Below, one piece after another: positions 1-7,740 of a DNA stretch of 10,513 nt; position 1 is the first letter of the stretch; each line of letters opens with the position of its first letter. The stretch spans positions 1 to 10,513 of the forward strand of contig BQJS01000165.1 in assembly GCA_021604825.1 (NCBI GenBank), in the 5' to 3' direction. Origin of the DNA: Phycisphaerae bacterium (GTDB lineage: Bacteria; Planctomycetota; Phycisphaerae; UBA1845). The translations under genes were made by a program, and so were the position numbers. The notes under the pieces are model-generated. The model ran no database searches and was not told where the DNA came from. It worked only from the letters and a program-made list of their open reading frames with translations.

Positions 1-887
1 GGGTCGCCAAACCGGCAGTTAAACTCCAGCACTTTTGGACCAGCCGCCGTGAGCATCAAGCCGACATACAAAACGCCACGATAAACGCAGCCCTCACGAC
101 GCAATCCGTCGAGTGTTGGGATGATGATTTCATGCTGCACGCGTTCGAGTAGGGCGTCGGTGGCGTGGGGCGAGGGAGAGACGGAACCCATCCCACCAGT
201 GTTTGGGCCCTCGTCGTTGTCGCCCAGTCGTTTGTAATCCTGGGCCGTTTCCAAAACGTAAATCGTTCGATCATCGACGAGCGCGAGTACGGATATCTCG
301 GGGCCTTTGAGGCGTTCTTCGACGACAACGGTCTGTCCCGCATCACCGAACTGCCCCTTGACCATCATCTGCTCGACGGCGAGCAGTGCTTCATAAGGTT
401 CTTCGCAGACGATGACGCCTTTGCCAGCCGCCAATCCGGCGGCTTTGACGACCTGTGGCGTGTCGCGGGTGGCGATGTACTCTTTTGCCCGTTCCAGCTT
501 GTCGAAGATGCGGGCCTCGGCCGTCGGGACCAACGCTTGAGTCATGAGGTGTTTTGCAAAAGCCTTGTCGCCCTCAAGCCGGGCGGCAGACTTGGACGGG
601 CCGAAAATGCACAATCCCTCGTCGGTGAATCGATCAACGATGCCGGCGCACAAAGGCGCTTCCGGTCCGACAATGGTGAAGTCGATTTGGTTTGATTTGG
701 CGGCTGCAACGACCGCGTCGTGATCGTTGAAATCCACCTCCAGGTTCGTGGCGATCGCAGCCGTTCCAGCGTTTCCGGGCAGACAATACAGCTTGCCCAG
801 TTGGGGGCTTTTGGAAATCGCAATGGCAATGGCGTGTTCTCGTCCACCTCTACCGATGATTAGTACATTGAGCGGGCAATCGGGCAT
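1..887 (-). CDS. purD: Phosphoribosylamine--glycine ligase (GAR synthetase), N-terminal 295 codons
   Basis: PurD joins phosphoribosylamine and glycine with ATP to give GAR, the second step of de novo purine synthesis in the cytoplasm. The minus-strand frame is open from ATG at 885-887 to the window edge, and the gene continues off the left side. Seen in the translation: the N-terminal nucleotide-fold motif IIGRGGREHA (residues 11-20; the family usually has GSGGREHA, so R13 is a small variation), GPEAPL (74-79), the ATP-grasp segment VVKAAGLAAGKGV (146-158), DYKRLGDNDEGPNTGGMG (217-234) and the metal-binding stretch LEFNCRFGD (287-295). Full-length PurD is about 420-430 residues, so roughly 130 are missing. 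A GGAG lies about 10 nt upstream of the ATG and supports this start. No other purine gene is visible beside it. The family call is secure. Confidence 0.97.
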   Translation of the reverse strand, partial: MPDCPLNVLIIGRGGREHAIAIAISKSPQLGKLYCLPGNAGTAAIATNLEVDFNDHDAVVAAAKSNQIDFTIVGPEAPLCAGIVDRFTDEGLCIFGPSKSAARLEGDKAFAKHLMTQALVPTAEARIFDKLERAKEYIATRDTPQVVKAAGLAAGKGVIVCEEPYEALLAVEQMMVKGQFGDAGQTVVVEERLKGPEISVLALVDDRTIYVLETAQDYKRLGDNDEGPNTGGMGSVSPSPHATDALLERVQHEIIIPTLDGLRREGCVYRGVLYVGLMLTAAGPKVLEFNCRFGD

Positions 888-918
888 TGACAGAATCTCC
901 AAGGTTACTGGTGCGCGA

Positions 919-947
919 ATGTTACGCACGATTCGGAAAATCAACAA
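919..947 (-). promoter_or_regulatory. Candidate sigma70-like promoter for purD
   Basis: On the minus strand TTGTTG (942-947) and TAACAT (919-924) are separated by 17 nt, about 32 nt upstream of the purD ATG. The -10 matches the consensus at 4 of 6 positions and the -35 at only 3. Position and spacing are right, but the match is weak and could be chance. No PurR-like operator was recognised. Confidence 0.28.
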
Positions 948-981
948 TACGGGCAGTGAATTATTCGAGGGTGGTGATCAC

Positions 982-1016
982 AAAAAAGGGTGCCGCGATC
1001 AGTGACCGCGGCACCC
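982..1016 (-). terminator. Rho-independent terminator of the M6 protease gene
   Basis: A perfect 10-bp GC-rich stem (GGGTGCCGCG at 988-997 paired with CGCGGCACCC at 1007-1016) encloses a 9-nt loop. On the minus strand it is followed at once by six T residues (982-987). It lies about 30 nt beyond the TAG stop at 1045-1047, in the right orientation to end that gene before purD. There is no matching T-run on the plus strand, so it acts in one direction. It implies that purD is transcribed separately. Confidence 0.9.
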
Positions 1017-1044
1017 AGAGGTGATCATGGAGGTAATGCTGCTT

Positions 1045-4000
1045 CTAACGTTGCCGCCGATGTCTTGGACGGCGAGCTTTCATGCGGCTGAAGCCAAGCA
1101 GCATCATGAGCATCGCTGCGGTTCCTGTACCACCGCATGGGACGTCAGCACCGCAATCGGCGTTATCTGTGGTGTCCGTATCGACGCATTCGCCATTGAC
1201 GCAATTCTGGCCCGTCGGGCAGTCCGCGTTGGCGGTGCATGCCGCGTCGTCGGTAGTGCACTCGCCGTCAACGCAAGTCTCACCTTGTGGGCAGTCTTGG
1301 CTGGTTTCGCAACCGTTGGTTGAAACCTGGCAAACGGTGTCAACGCAGACTTCGCCTTCAACGCAGTCGGCTGTCGACTCGCAGTCAGCGCCGGGCAGAC
1401 TGGTTTGCGGCAGCGGAATGGCGCAGCCCTCATCGTCAACGGCTGTCCCGGGCGGTGTGCCCTGGCAGAGGTCATTGCAATTGGGAACGCCATCGACGTC
1501 GGAATCGGTCTCCGCAACTCCACAACCGCATACGCCGGCGGCGGCTTTGCTGGCATCGTTGGGGCAATCATCGCAAGCGTCGCCTGCGCCGTCGCCATCG
1601 CTGTCGAGTTGGTTACCGTTTGAAGTGTCCGGACAGTTGTCGACGCAATCGAGGTCGCCGTCGCCATCACTGTCGCTATCCGCCGAACCGCAACCGCACA
1701 CACCGACAGCAGTCTTGTTGGCGTCGTTCGGACACGCATCACAGGCGTTGCCGCGACCGTCACCATCGCTGTCGGTTTGATTGGCATTGGCATTCAGCGG
1801 GCAGTTGTCGTTACAGTCGGGAATGCCGTCAAAGTCTGGATCTTCTTCCTCGACCCCACAGCCACATGCACCCGCTTCGGTTTCATTGGCGTCATCCGGA
1901 CAATCATCCACGCAATCCGGAGTGCCATCGTTGTCGGTATCGATTCGGTCGTCGGCTTCGTCACCGGTTCCGTTGGTGCAGACGTCGATGCAATTGGGCA
2001 CACCATCTCCATCCGAATCGGTTTCTGGGATGCCGCAATTGCAGCTACCGGGGGATGTCTTGGCCGGATCGGTTGGGCATCCGTCATTGCAGTTCGGCGT
2101 CCCGTCATTGTCAGTGTCGGTTTCAGGTGTACCGCAACCGCAAGTACCGGGTGCAATTTTCAAGAAATCGTTGGGGCAGCCGTCACACGGGTCAAACGTT
2201 CCGTCGTTGTCGGAATCGCCCTGGCAACCGTCCGGAATGCGGTCATTGTTGCAATCTGCACATTCGGCAGCGTTGGCGAAACCGGTCGGACAATTGGCAA
2301 TGTCATCCGTATCCAGAATCTGGTTGTCGTTGCAATCCTCACATTCGTCCGGAATGTCAGTGTTATCAACGTCAGGACTGGAACCCAAGGCAATATCACA
2401 TTCATCGAGAACATCGTTGGCGTTGCAGTCGTTGCCATCGATCTCGCAAATGTCTTGGATCTGGTTGTTGTTGCAATCGTCGTCCGGTTCGCACTCATCG
2501 AGGATGAGGTTATTGTTGCAGTCGTTGCCCGCAAGTTCGCAGATGTCCAGAACGCCATTGTTGTTGCAATTGTCCTGTGACTCGCACTCATCCGGAATCG
2601 AGTTGACGTTGCAGTCTTCGCTGCCAGCGGCGATGGCGCAGATGTCGAGTTCGCCATTGTCGTCGCAGTCGGCTTGGGACTGACATTCGTCTGGGATGTT
2701 GTTCCCGTCGCAGTCTTCAGACACGGTGCCGATGTCAATCGTGTCGGCAATACCGTTGGTGTTGCAGTCAGGTATGCAAACGCAGTTGTCGGTGCATTGT
2801 GAGTCAACGGGCACCTCGCCGCACGGACAGACATCCGGTGCCAACTTGCTGGAATCGAATGGGCAACCATCACAGGCATCGCCCGCGGGGTCGCCATCGT
2901 TGTTGATCTGATCGGCGTTGGGTATTTCAGGGCAGTTGTCCGAGTCCGTCGGTATACCGTCCAGATCGTCGTCGCGTGGGCCCACGGTAATGTTTTTACC
3001 GATCGTCTCCATCAGGCCGCTGTTGGGATTCGAGTTTAGTACCGTAAGCAAAACGTTGGCACCAAGTGGGAATCCCTGAGCATAGGTGTGTTCAACAATT
3101 TCTCCCGCATCTTCTACGACCTCGCCGTCTCCAAAATCCCACGTAAACTCGAGATCGGGATTGCCCAGTGCAAAAAATTCGTCGCGTGTCTGCGAAGCAT
3201 CAAATCGTACGTGCAACGGATTGGTCGGAGTTGGGTATGTGACTGTGAACTCTGGGAACATCTTTGGAATGACGTTGCCATTTTGGAATGTGACGGGCGG
3301 GCTATAACTCGATTTTCCTGTTGTAAAGAACGTGAATTCGTCCGGCGTGTTCAAGTTGTCGTTTGTCGACGAGAAACTGTGGATGCGGTACGACACGTTT
3401 CCAGCATTGTTGCTGTTTCCAGGATTACTTGCCAAAATCAGTTCGGTGCTGTTGGGCACTGAAATAATCTTATAAAAGCCAGTAACCGCATTCGTCCCAC
3501 CAGTGATTCTCACGACGTCGTTTGCGTCAAAATCGCTTGCGTCGAAGTTGGCAGATGCGTCCGTCAGTTTGAACTGGCCATTAAGATTTGAAACGTCGCC
3601 GGTTGAGCCCACGATCCCCGTCCAGTTGATCGTAAAGGAGACTTCGTTTTCGTCGCTGGTGTAGGGGACTCCGGTCGTTGCCGGATTCTGGAAGCCTGAC
3701 GCGTCTCCGAAAACAGCCCATATTTCGGCTCCAGGATTGGTGTGGTCGATACAGAGCAGGGTCCAACGTTCAAACTTCGATGTTGAGATGTCCACATCGA
3801 TCGGTCCCGACTGGCCCACAATTTCACCGCGACCCTTGTTTGAACCAGCCGGTTTACCGGGCGACGACACCGGATCGGTGCGCCCATCTTGACCGGGGCC
3901 TGGAACCAATCTCGCGTAGAAGAAGTAAGTGCCATCGCCAGGGAGGCTGATAAGGGGGACATTGTAAGTGCCATTAATCAACCCAGGACCTTTGGATTGG

Positions 4001-7000
4001 GTTGGGGTAAGTAGTGTTCCGTCGAAGCCGCTATTGTCAGTGTCAAAGTAGAATTCGATCGTCGTGCCGCCATCGTAGTCGAATGCTTCGTAACGCAATC
4101 GATAATTCGATCCGACAACTTGTCCCAATTGTGACGTGCTAAAATTGAGGGACGGTACGAGACGTGGATTCCAGAAGAATAACACGAATGAACTCTCATC
4201 TGTTTCAAAAATATCCAGAATAGAAATGCCGCTGGCATCACCGCTATACCAGGTTGAATCAGGCGTCGTCCCAGCTTCAAGCCATTCTCTAACACCAAAG
4301 CCATCTGGGCCGGGGCTGGTTCCGGGGAAGGGGTCTCCAGAATCACCAGCGTCGGAACCGTTGTCCGCCTGTACGATACCGTAGACCGGATTCGAGCCCA
4401 CACGTTGCACCAGAGGTTGCGATTCTGCCGAGTTCAAGTTGTCGTCGGGCAGGTTGACGTGCATGATCAGCAATCCCTCGCCCGGCGCATTTCGTGAAAA
4501 GTTGATGACGTTGCCACCGACGCCACCCAGGTCCATTGGGTCGTTGTCGGTCAACCGCCAAAAATAGAATCGCTCTTCCAGTTGGGGATCCGCGTTGTTG
4601 CCTCTATTCTGATAGTAAAACACAGAGTTGGTTGGCTCGAGTGCAAAGTCAGGTATTTCGATGACTGTTGGAATCAACGGTTCGAGAACGTCAGTAAGGT
4701 CAGTGACTTCAATCCATGGTGCATGCGCGGTGCCAACAGCCAATGGAATGCCGGTTTCAAGTGGACCACCTTGTCCAACGAACTTTTCTTTTAGCACCGG
4801 AGACGGGTGAACGAGTCCGCCAGCCATAATGTCCCACCCGCCGACGGGTATATCCACAATGCCTTGACCGTCCAGGTATACGTCATAGTCGTAAAGGTCT
4901 GGATAGCGTTCCCAAACATGAAGCCACTCGTGGGCCATTAGCGTCTTGCTGAAGTCATTGACGCTACCACCGGTCTCGCCAACGTCACCCAATGCCGTAC
5001 CGAAGTCGGAGAAATAAATCGGAGATAGTGATCCGAGATCCTCTTCGACCACCTGAATCGGAAGATCCATGCCGGGAGCAGGGAGTTGGAACAAACCACG
5101 ACCGCCTGGCGCCAAGCCTGGCGCGATAATCCCAGCGGGCAGCACGAAAGTCGAATGTACAAAGTTTACACCGACCTCGACCTCAAAGCCGTTTGTGACG
5201 ACCACCGACTGCTTGGTTGACATGATGAGATTGTCCCAATCCGCAACGCCGTCATGGACTTCGACGGCATCTTCCGTGAGACGGCGTCGATTAAATGGAT
5301 AGGCTTCGCTGGGACTTCCATCGCCTGGCGTCGCCGGATCTGCATCACGTGCGTAGTTTTCTGTGCCCACATCCCGGACTTCGCCTTGATCAAGAAGCCC
5401 GTCAAGGTTGTAATCGCGCTTCATCGCAACGCCGGAGGTTGCGTCATCGTCCTTGCGCCATGTCAAGAACTCCAGAGTCAATACGTTTCCACCGTCGTAA
5501 CCAGAGGTGCCATGAATGTTGTATGCAAACGGACCGGCTGGAGGAACCGTATTGTCAAGGTTTGTTTCCCCCGATCCTGGATTGTTCGGGCCGCGATCGT
5601 GACCCCACGGGGTACTTGCAAATGGAGATGTCACTTCTCCAAATCTTCCATCGCCGCCGTACCATTCGCCCCTAAAGCCAATGGTCGTTGCATCAGGTGC
5701 CCCATTCGTATCGAGAAATGGCTGTCCGACAAAACCGGAATAACTCGGCGGATCAATCCAAAAGCTTCTGGTGTGATAGATCGAGGATGGTAAGTCCTGG
5801 AACTCAGCTGGACCATCATAATACCCGTCCTCGTCGGGCCGGATGATGTTTGAGTTACCGATTCCGTCATTGCCATCCACAATGTCGCCGTTACCAACAC
5901 TTTCTTCGTCCGTCACCGGAACATGACATTCCGGCATTAGCGGATCGCCGTCGACGTCGTTTGTGTCGGTTGGATCAGGGTCACATTCTTCACCACCACG
6001 GCGGGCATTGGTGCCTCCGGCATTTGGGCGGAATGGGCGATAGCGATCGTTGTTAGTTTGATTGGGACTTGTAGGATTAAACGGCTGCATGTCGGGAATA
6101 TTGATGGGCCATTCGGGTGCATCTGGAGCAGGAACCGGCCGCACACCCACCGCGTAATGCGAGTCGCGCCAGTAGTCCCTCCACCACCGACCGTATGAGA
6201 CAATGGAGTTGCCGTAACCCGAGCCGGGAGGTGGCGTTGTCAAAGGCAGTGGGAACAGAATGTCCAAATCATTCGATCGTTGGAGCTTTGAATTCCCTCT
6301 ATCGACCCATGAATCTGGACCGTCGTACTTGCCATTTCCGCAGCGGGCGATCAGTGCGTCGGCATCACCGGGATAGTTGCGCTTGATGTAGGCGATTGCC
6401 CACGCCCGACTGCCCACACTCTCTGCATCACCGTCGTCGGTATTGTTTTCGCTTGGATCGAGTCGGACCCATGGGCCGTCGGAGCTTTCGGCCTCTGGGT
6501 AGTAGACGAGCAAAAAGTCTTCGAACGGCTCCGGAAAGTCCCACTGCTCATTCTCGTTTTCGTCGCAGAATTCGTCGCCGTTGATTAATCCGTCAAATTC
6601 GCATGTCACATTCTCACCACTGCCAACCCGCTGTCCGTAGCCGTCCGCAGTGCTTTCGATCAATGCGTCATAGCGACCGTCATTGTCCATGTCCAAGAAA
6701 CGCTCGCCAGGCGTCCACACTTCAATTCCATTCGTGTCATAGTCTTCAAGGCCGGGAGGATCTTCTTCTGCTCCCGAATACGGGTCGTCCTCGGTCCCAG
6801 TTGAATTATCATTATTGTACGATCCATTGTAATCGATCATGAACTGTTGCTTACTTTGATCAAATTCCTCACCGACGAAGTTGAAGAGCAAGAAATCCCC
6901 GTCAAGATCGTCGAACGTGATTTCCTGTGCGCCGCCGTTTGGAAGGAGTGGCCAAGGGACTTCACCCCAATCGAAGACATCGCCTGCGACGGTGACTTCA

Positions 7001-7275
7001 CCGTAGGAGATTTCTCTCCAATATTCGTTGAATGAATGAATCGATGGATCAAAGTCATCAAAGTATTGAGCGAAGATGTCTTGTGGTTCCACAGAGGTCA
7101 CCCCTGGCGGGGGATATCCGCCGTTAACGGATTTGGGGGGCACGACCATCATCACTGTGAACTTGCGTTCTTCGGCGACGGCTTGCGTTGCCACGAACAG
7201 CGAGAAGACGGTTGCCCAAACCAAGCCTGAGCAGACCCAGTTGCAGATACCTTGTGTGCGGTTGTCGGTTTTCAC
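1045..7275 (-). CDS. Giant exported M6-family zinc metalloprotease with PKD, calcium-loop repeats and C-terminal anchor
   Basis: A predicted secreted or surface zinc endopeptidase of 2076 residues. I chose GTG at 7273-7275 because GGGGAG lies 5 nt upstream and a classical signal peptide follows (basic start, hydrophobic stretch, cleavage after TQAVA). A TTG at 7315-7317 in the same frame would add 14 polar residues. Order of parts: signal peptide (1-34); start of an M6-like fold (about 40-110, including SFNEYWREISYGEVTVAGD); long acidic insertions with D-x-D-x-D-G calcium-type loops (about 120-680); zinc site HEWLH (782-786) followed by YPDLYD, and GGWDIMAGG (812-820), which matches the Met-containing segment of M6 peptidases; beta-rich region (about 900-1330); PKD domain with FTWDFGDGE (about 1343-1432); first TSP3-like unit (1433-1473); DCNxN repeats (1503-1686); TSP3-like repeats (1687-1951); CxxxxDCPxGExCVxGxC units (1964-2031); sorting-like tail (2041-2076). 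M6 proteases such as immune inhibitor A are usually well under 1000 residues. Substrate is unknown. It probably forms a single-gene transcript ending at the 982-1016 terminator. Confidence 0.88.
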   Translation of the reverse strand: MKTDNRTQGICNWVCSGLVWATVFSLFVATQAVAEERKFTVMMVVPPKSVNGGYPPPGVTSVEPQDIFAQYFDDFDPSIHSFNEYWREISYGEVTVAGDVFDWGEVPWPLLPNGGAQEITFDDLDGDFLLFNFVGEEFDQSKQQFMIDYNGSYNNDNSTGTEDDPYSGAEEDPPGLEDYDTNGIEVWTPGERFLDMDNDGRYDALIESTADGYGQRVGSGENVTCEFDGLINGDEFCDENENEQWDFPEPFEDFLLVYYPEAESSDGPWVRLDPSENNTDDGDAESVGSRAWAIAYIKRNYPGDADALIARCGNGKYDGPDSWVDRGNSKLQRSNDLDILFPLPLTTPPPGSGYGNSIVSYGRWWRDYWRDSHYAVGVRPVPAPDAPEWPINIPDMQPFNPTSPNQTNNDRYRPFRPNAGGTNARRGGEECDPDPTDTNDVDGDPLMPECHVPVTDEESVGNGDIVDGNDGIGNSNIIRPDEDGYYDGPAEFQDLPSSIYHTRSFWIDPPSYSGFVGQPFLDTNGAPDATTIGFRGEWYGGDGRFGEVTSPFASTPWGHDRGPNNPGSGETNLDNTVPPAGPFAYNIHGTSGYDGGNVLTLEFLTWRKDDDATSGVAMKRDYNLDGLLDQGEVRDVGTENYARDADPATPGDGSPSEAYPFNRRRLTEDAVEVHDGVADWDNLIMSTKQSVVVTNGFEVEVGVNFVHSTFVLPAGIIAPGLAPGGRGLFQLPAPGMDLPIQVVEEDLGSLSPIYFSDFGTALGDVGETGGSVNDFSKTLMAHEWLHVWERYPDLYDYDVYLDGQGIVDIPVGGWDIMAGGLVHPSPVLKEKFVGQGGPLETGIPLAVGTAHAPWIEVTDLTDVLEPLIPTVIEIPDFALEPTNSVFYYQNRGNNADPQLEERFYFWRLTDNDPMDLGGVGGNVINFSRNAPGEGLLIMHVNLPDDNLNSAESQPLVQRVGSNPVYGIVQADNGSDAGDSGDPFPGTSPGPDGFGVREWLEAGTTPDSTWYSGDASGISILDIFETDESSFVLFFWNPRLVPSLNFSTSQLGQVVGSNYRLRYEAFDYDGGTTIEFYFDTDNSGFDGTLLTPTQSKGPGLINGTYNVPLISLPGDGTYFFYARLVPGPGQDGRTDPVSSPGKPAGSNKGRGEIVGQSGPIDVDISTSKFERWTLLCIDHTNPGAEIWAVFGDASGFQNPATTGVPYTSDENEVSFTINWTGIVGSTGDVSNLNGQFKLTDASANFDASDFDANDVVRITGGTNAVTGFYKIISVPNSTELILASNPGNSNNAGNVSYRIHSFSSTNDNLNTPDEFTFFTTGKSSYSPPVTFQNGNVIPKMFPEFTVTYPTPTNPLHVRFDASQTRDEFFALGNPDLEFTWDFGDGEVVEDAGEIVEHTYAQGFPLGANVLLTVLNSNPNSGLMETIGKNITVGPRDDDLDGIPTDSDNCPEIPNADQINNDGDPAGDACDGCPFDSSKLAPDVCPCGEVPVDSQCTDNCVCIPDCNTNGIADTIDIGTVSEDCDGNNIPDECQSQADCDDNGELDICAIAAGSEDCNVNSIPDECESQDNCNNNGVLDICELAGNDCNNNLILDECEPDDDCNNNQIQDICEIDGNDCNANDVLDECDIALGSSPDVDNTDIPDECEDCNDNQILDTDDIANCPTGFANAAECADCNNDRIPDGCQGDSDNDGTFDPCDGCPNDFLKIAPGTCGCGTPETDTDNDGTPNCNDGCPTDPAKTSPGSCNCGIPETDSDGDGVPNCIDVCTNGTGDEADDRIDTDNDGTPDCVDDCPDDANETEAGACGCGVEEEDPDFDGIPDCNDNCPLNANANQTDSDGDGRGNACDACPNDANKTAVGVCGCGSADSDSDGDGDLDCVDNCPDTSNGNQLDSDGDGAGDACDDCPNDASKAAAGVCGCGVAETDSDVDGVPNCNDLCQGTPPGTAVDDEGCAIPLPQTSLPGADCESTADCVEGEVCVDTVCQVSTNGCETSQDCPQGETCVDGECTTDDAACTANADCPTGQNCVNGECVDTDTTDNADCGADVPCGGTGTAAMLMMLLGFSRMKARRPRHRRQR
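1048..1155 (-). other. C-terminal sorting/anchoring tail of the M6 protease
   Basis: The last 36 residues form a tripartite tail: a short Cys/Gly motif (CGADVPCGGTG), a hydrophobic stretch of about 12 residues (AAMLMMLLGFS), then a strongly basic end (MKARRPRHRRQR). This is the general design of PEP-CTERM, GlyGly-CTERM and MYXO-CTERM tails, where a short motif is processed and the helix and Arg cluster hold the protein in the inner membrane until then. The motif here fits none of the named families exactly; the cysteines resemble MYXO-CTERM most. The design is seen directly; the sorting role is inferred. Confidence 0.6.
1183..1386 (-). repeat. Three Cys-rich modules of CxxxxDCPxGExCVxGxC type (protein-level)
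   Basis: Inside the M6 protease, three consecutive units of about 22-25 residues each carry five or so cysteines: CESTADCVEGEVCVDTVC, CETSQDCPQGETCVDGEC and CTANADCPTGQNCVNGEC. They are degenerate at DNA level. Similar small disulfide modules occur near the C-termini of surface proteins of myxobacteria and planctomycetes. They probably form a stiff disulfide-bonded stalk next to the membrane tail. Confidence 0.7.
1423..2217 (-). repeat. TSP3-like calcium-binding repeats with CGCG linkers (protein-level)
   Basis: Residues 1687-1951 of the protease contain about seven units of roughly 33-40 residues. Each has an acidic loop such as DSDNDGTPNCND, then CP-x-D-A/P-x-K and a small CGCG or CNCG turn. 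The D-x-D-x-D-G-x-x-D spacing is that of thrombospondin type 3 calcium loops. Units vary, so this is an old protein repeat and not a recent DNA duplication. The repetitive D/N/C codons also create long meaningless open frames on the opposite strand. Confidence 0.8.
2218..2769 (-). repeat. Alternating DCNxNxIPDEC / NCNNNGxLDIC repeats (protein-level)
   Basis: Residues 1503-1686 of the protease hold about ten short calcium-loop units. Seven consecutive ones end alternately in DEC and DIC: NNIPDEC, NGELDIC, NSIPDEC, NGVLDIC, NLILDEC, NQIQDIC, NDVLDEC. The linker after a DEC unit is short (QSQA, ESQD, EPDD); the linker after a DIC unit is AIAAGSE, ELAGN or EIDGN. The real period is therefore a pair of loops, about 27-33 residues. 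Repeats of this DCNGNGIPDEC type are frequent in planctomycete exported proteins. Confidence 0.75.
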
Positions 7276-7280
7276 GGCAG

Positions 7281-7286
7281 CTCCCC
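7281..7286 (-). promoter_or_regulatory. Ribosome binding site that fixes the M6 protease start
   Basis: GGGGAG on the minus strand lies 5 nt before GTG 7273-7275. The upstream TTG at 7315-7317 has no comparable purine-rich sequence. The site therefore supports the GTG start and places the signal peptide right at the N-terminus. Confidence 0.65.
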
Positions 7287-7312
7287 AATGGCTCGTTTGG
7301 TTGTCTTGATCC

Positions 7313-7354
7313 AGCAAGCAGTGTGAATCTTGTAGGGTGAATCTTCGAGCAAGC
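7313..7354. promoter_or_regulatory. Symmetric nested direct repeats upstream of the M6 protease (possible operator)
   Basis: Reading the plus strand: AGCAAGC (7313-7319), 3 nt, GTGAATCT (7323-7330), 6 nt, GTGAATCT (7337-7344), 3 nt, AGCAAGC (7348-7354). Both repeats are exact, direct and evenly spaced. The inner pair is offset by 14 bp and the outer pair by 35 bp. The block lies 38-79 nt upstream of the GTG start, where a promoter or leader would be. Its function is unknown; a regulator binding site is an inference. No convincing -35/-10 pair was found near it. Confidence 0.4.
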
Positions 7355-7681
7355 GTTTATTTAGTAAGCATCAATCTTGTTGACTCTAATAATCTGCCGA
7401 CCAGTTCCTCAGACCTGAGAATGCGGACAAGAATGCGTTCCGCAATTGTTGGATACCGGTTCGGTTTGGGCGATTGAATTCGTTGATCTAGAACGAACCG
7501 CTGAATCAACCAGCGCTCGAATGTCAGCACGCCGAGCGCCACCCGCAAGAATCGCGCTTTCCGTCATCCTAGACTTCTTAGTGGACGAACTACAACGTCG
7601 ATTGTCGTCGATGCACGGGTGTCCAGTCAAGTCTCGTTGAACGCAGAACTTATGAACCGTCACTGATATCTGGACGTTGCC
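7355..7681. other. Spacer without a supportable gene
   Basis: This stretch lies between the M6 protease leader and the hairpins behind the redoxin gene. It contains short open frames on both strands (for example minus 7357-7548, 63 codons from a TTG, and plus 7446-7640, 64 codons). None has a convincing start, ribosome binding site or recognisable motif, and they overlap each other. A small inverted repeat, TTCGTT/AACGAA, surrounds a GATCTA core near 7480-7500. It may contain the protease promoter or a decayed gene, but I see nothing firm. Confidence 0.5.
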
Positions 7682-7737
7682 AGATCAGCCGGTTTGTCTG
7701 ATCTTGTGTAACTCGATTCCAAGGTCAAAAAATCGAG
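7682..7737 (-). terminator. Two adjacent hairpins behind the redoxin gene (weak terminator candidate)
   Basis: On the minus strand the first hairpin starts 3 nt after the TAA stop: CTCGATT/AATCGAG, a perfect 7-bp stem at 7731-7737 and 7712-7718 with a 12-nt loop. The second is AGATCAG/CTGATCT, a perfect 7-bp stem at 7698-7704 and 7682-7688 with a 9-nt loop. Neither is followed by a U-run; the only T-run is inside the first loop. They could stabilise the 3' end or act as a Rho-assisted stop. A classical intrinsic terminator is not shown. Confidence 0.35.
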
Positions 7738-7740
7738 GGC

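Noticed and set aside
165..695. A 176-codon plus-strand open frame
   Set aside because: It lies wholly antisense to purD, whose motifs are unambiguous in the minus-strand frame.
1287..2507. A 406-codon plus-strand open frame (and other long ones at 1777-2580 and 1781-2683)
   Set aside because: They are antisense to the D/N/C/G-rich repeats of the M6 protease. Low-complexity repeated codons keep the opposite frames open; the translations are R/H/C- or S/P/Q-rich without any motif.
7313..7354. The repeat block as a CRISPR fragment or attachment site
   Set aside because: The repeats are only 7-8 bp, with 3-6 nt spacing, and there are no integrase, transposase or cas genes in the window.
7357..7548. 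Short minus-strand frame of 63 codons ending in TAA near the protease leader
   Set aside because: The composition is fairly protein-like, but it has only a TTG start, no ribosome binding site, a stop just upstream and an overlapping rival frame. It is not enough to call a gene.
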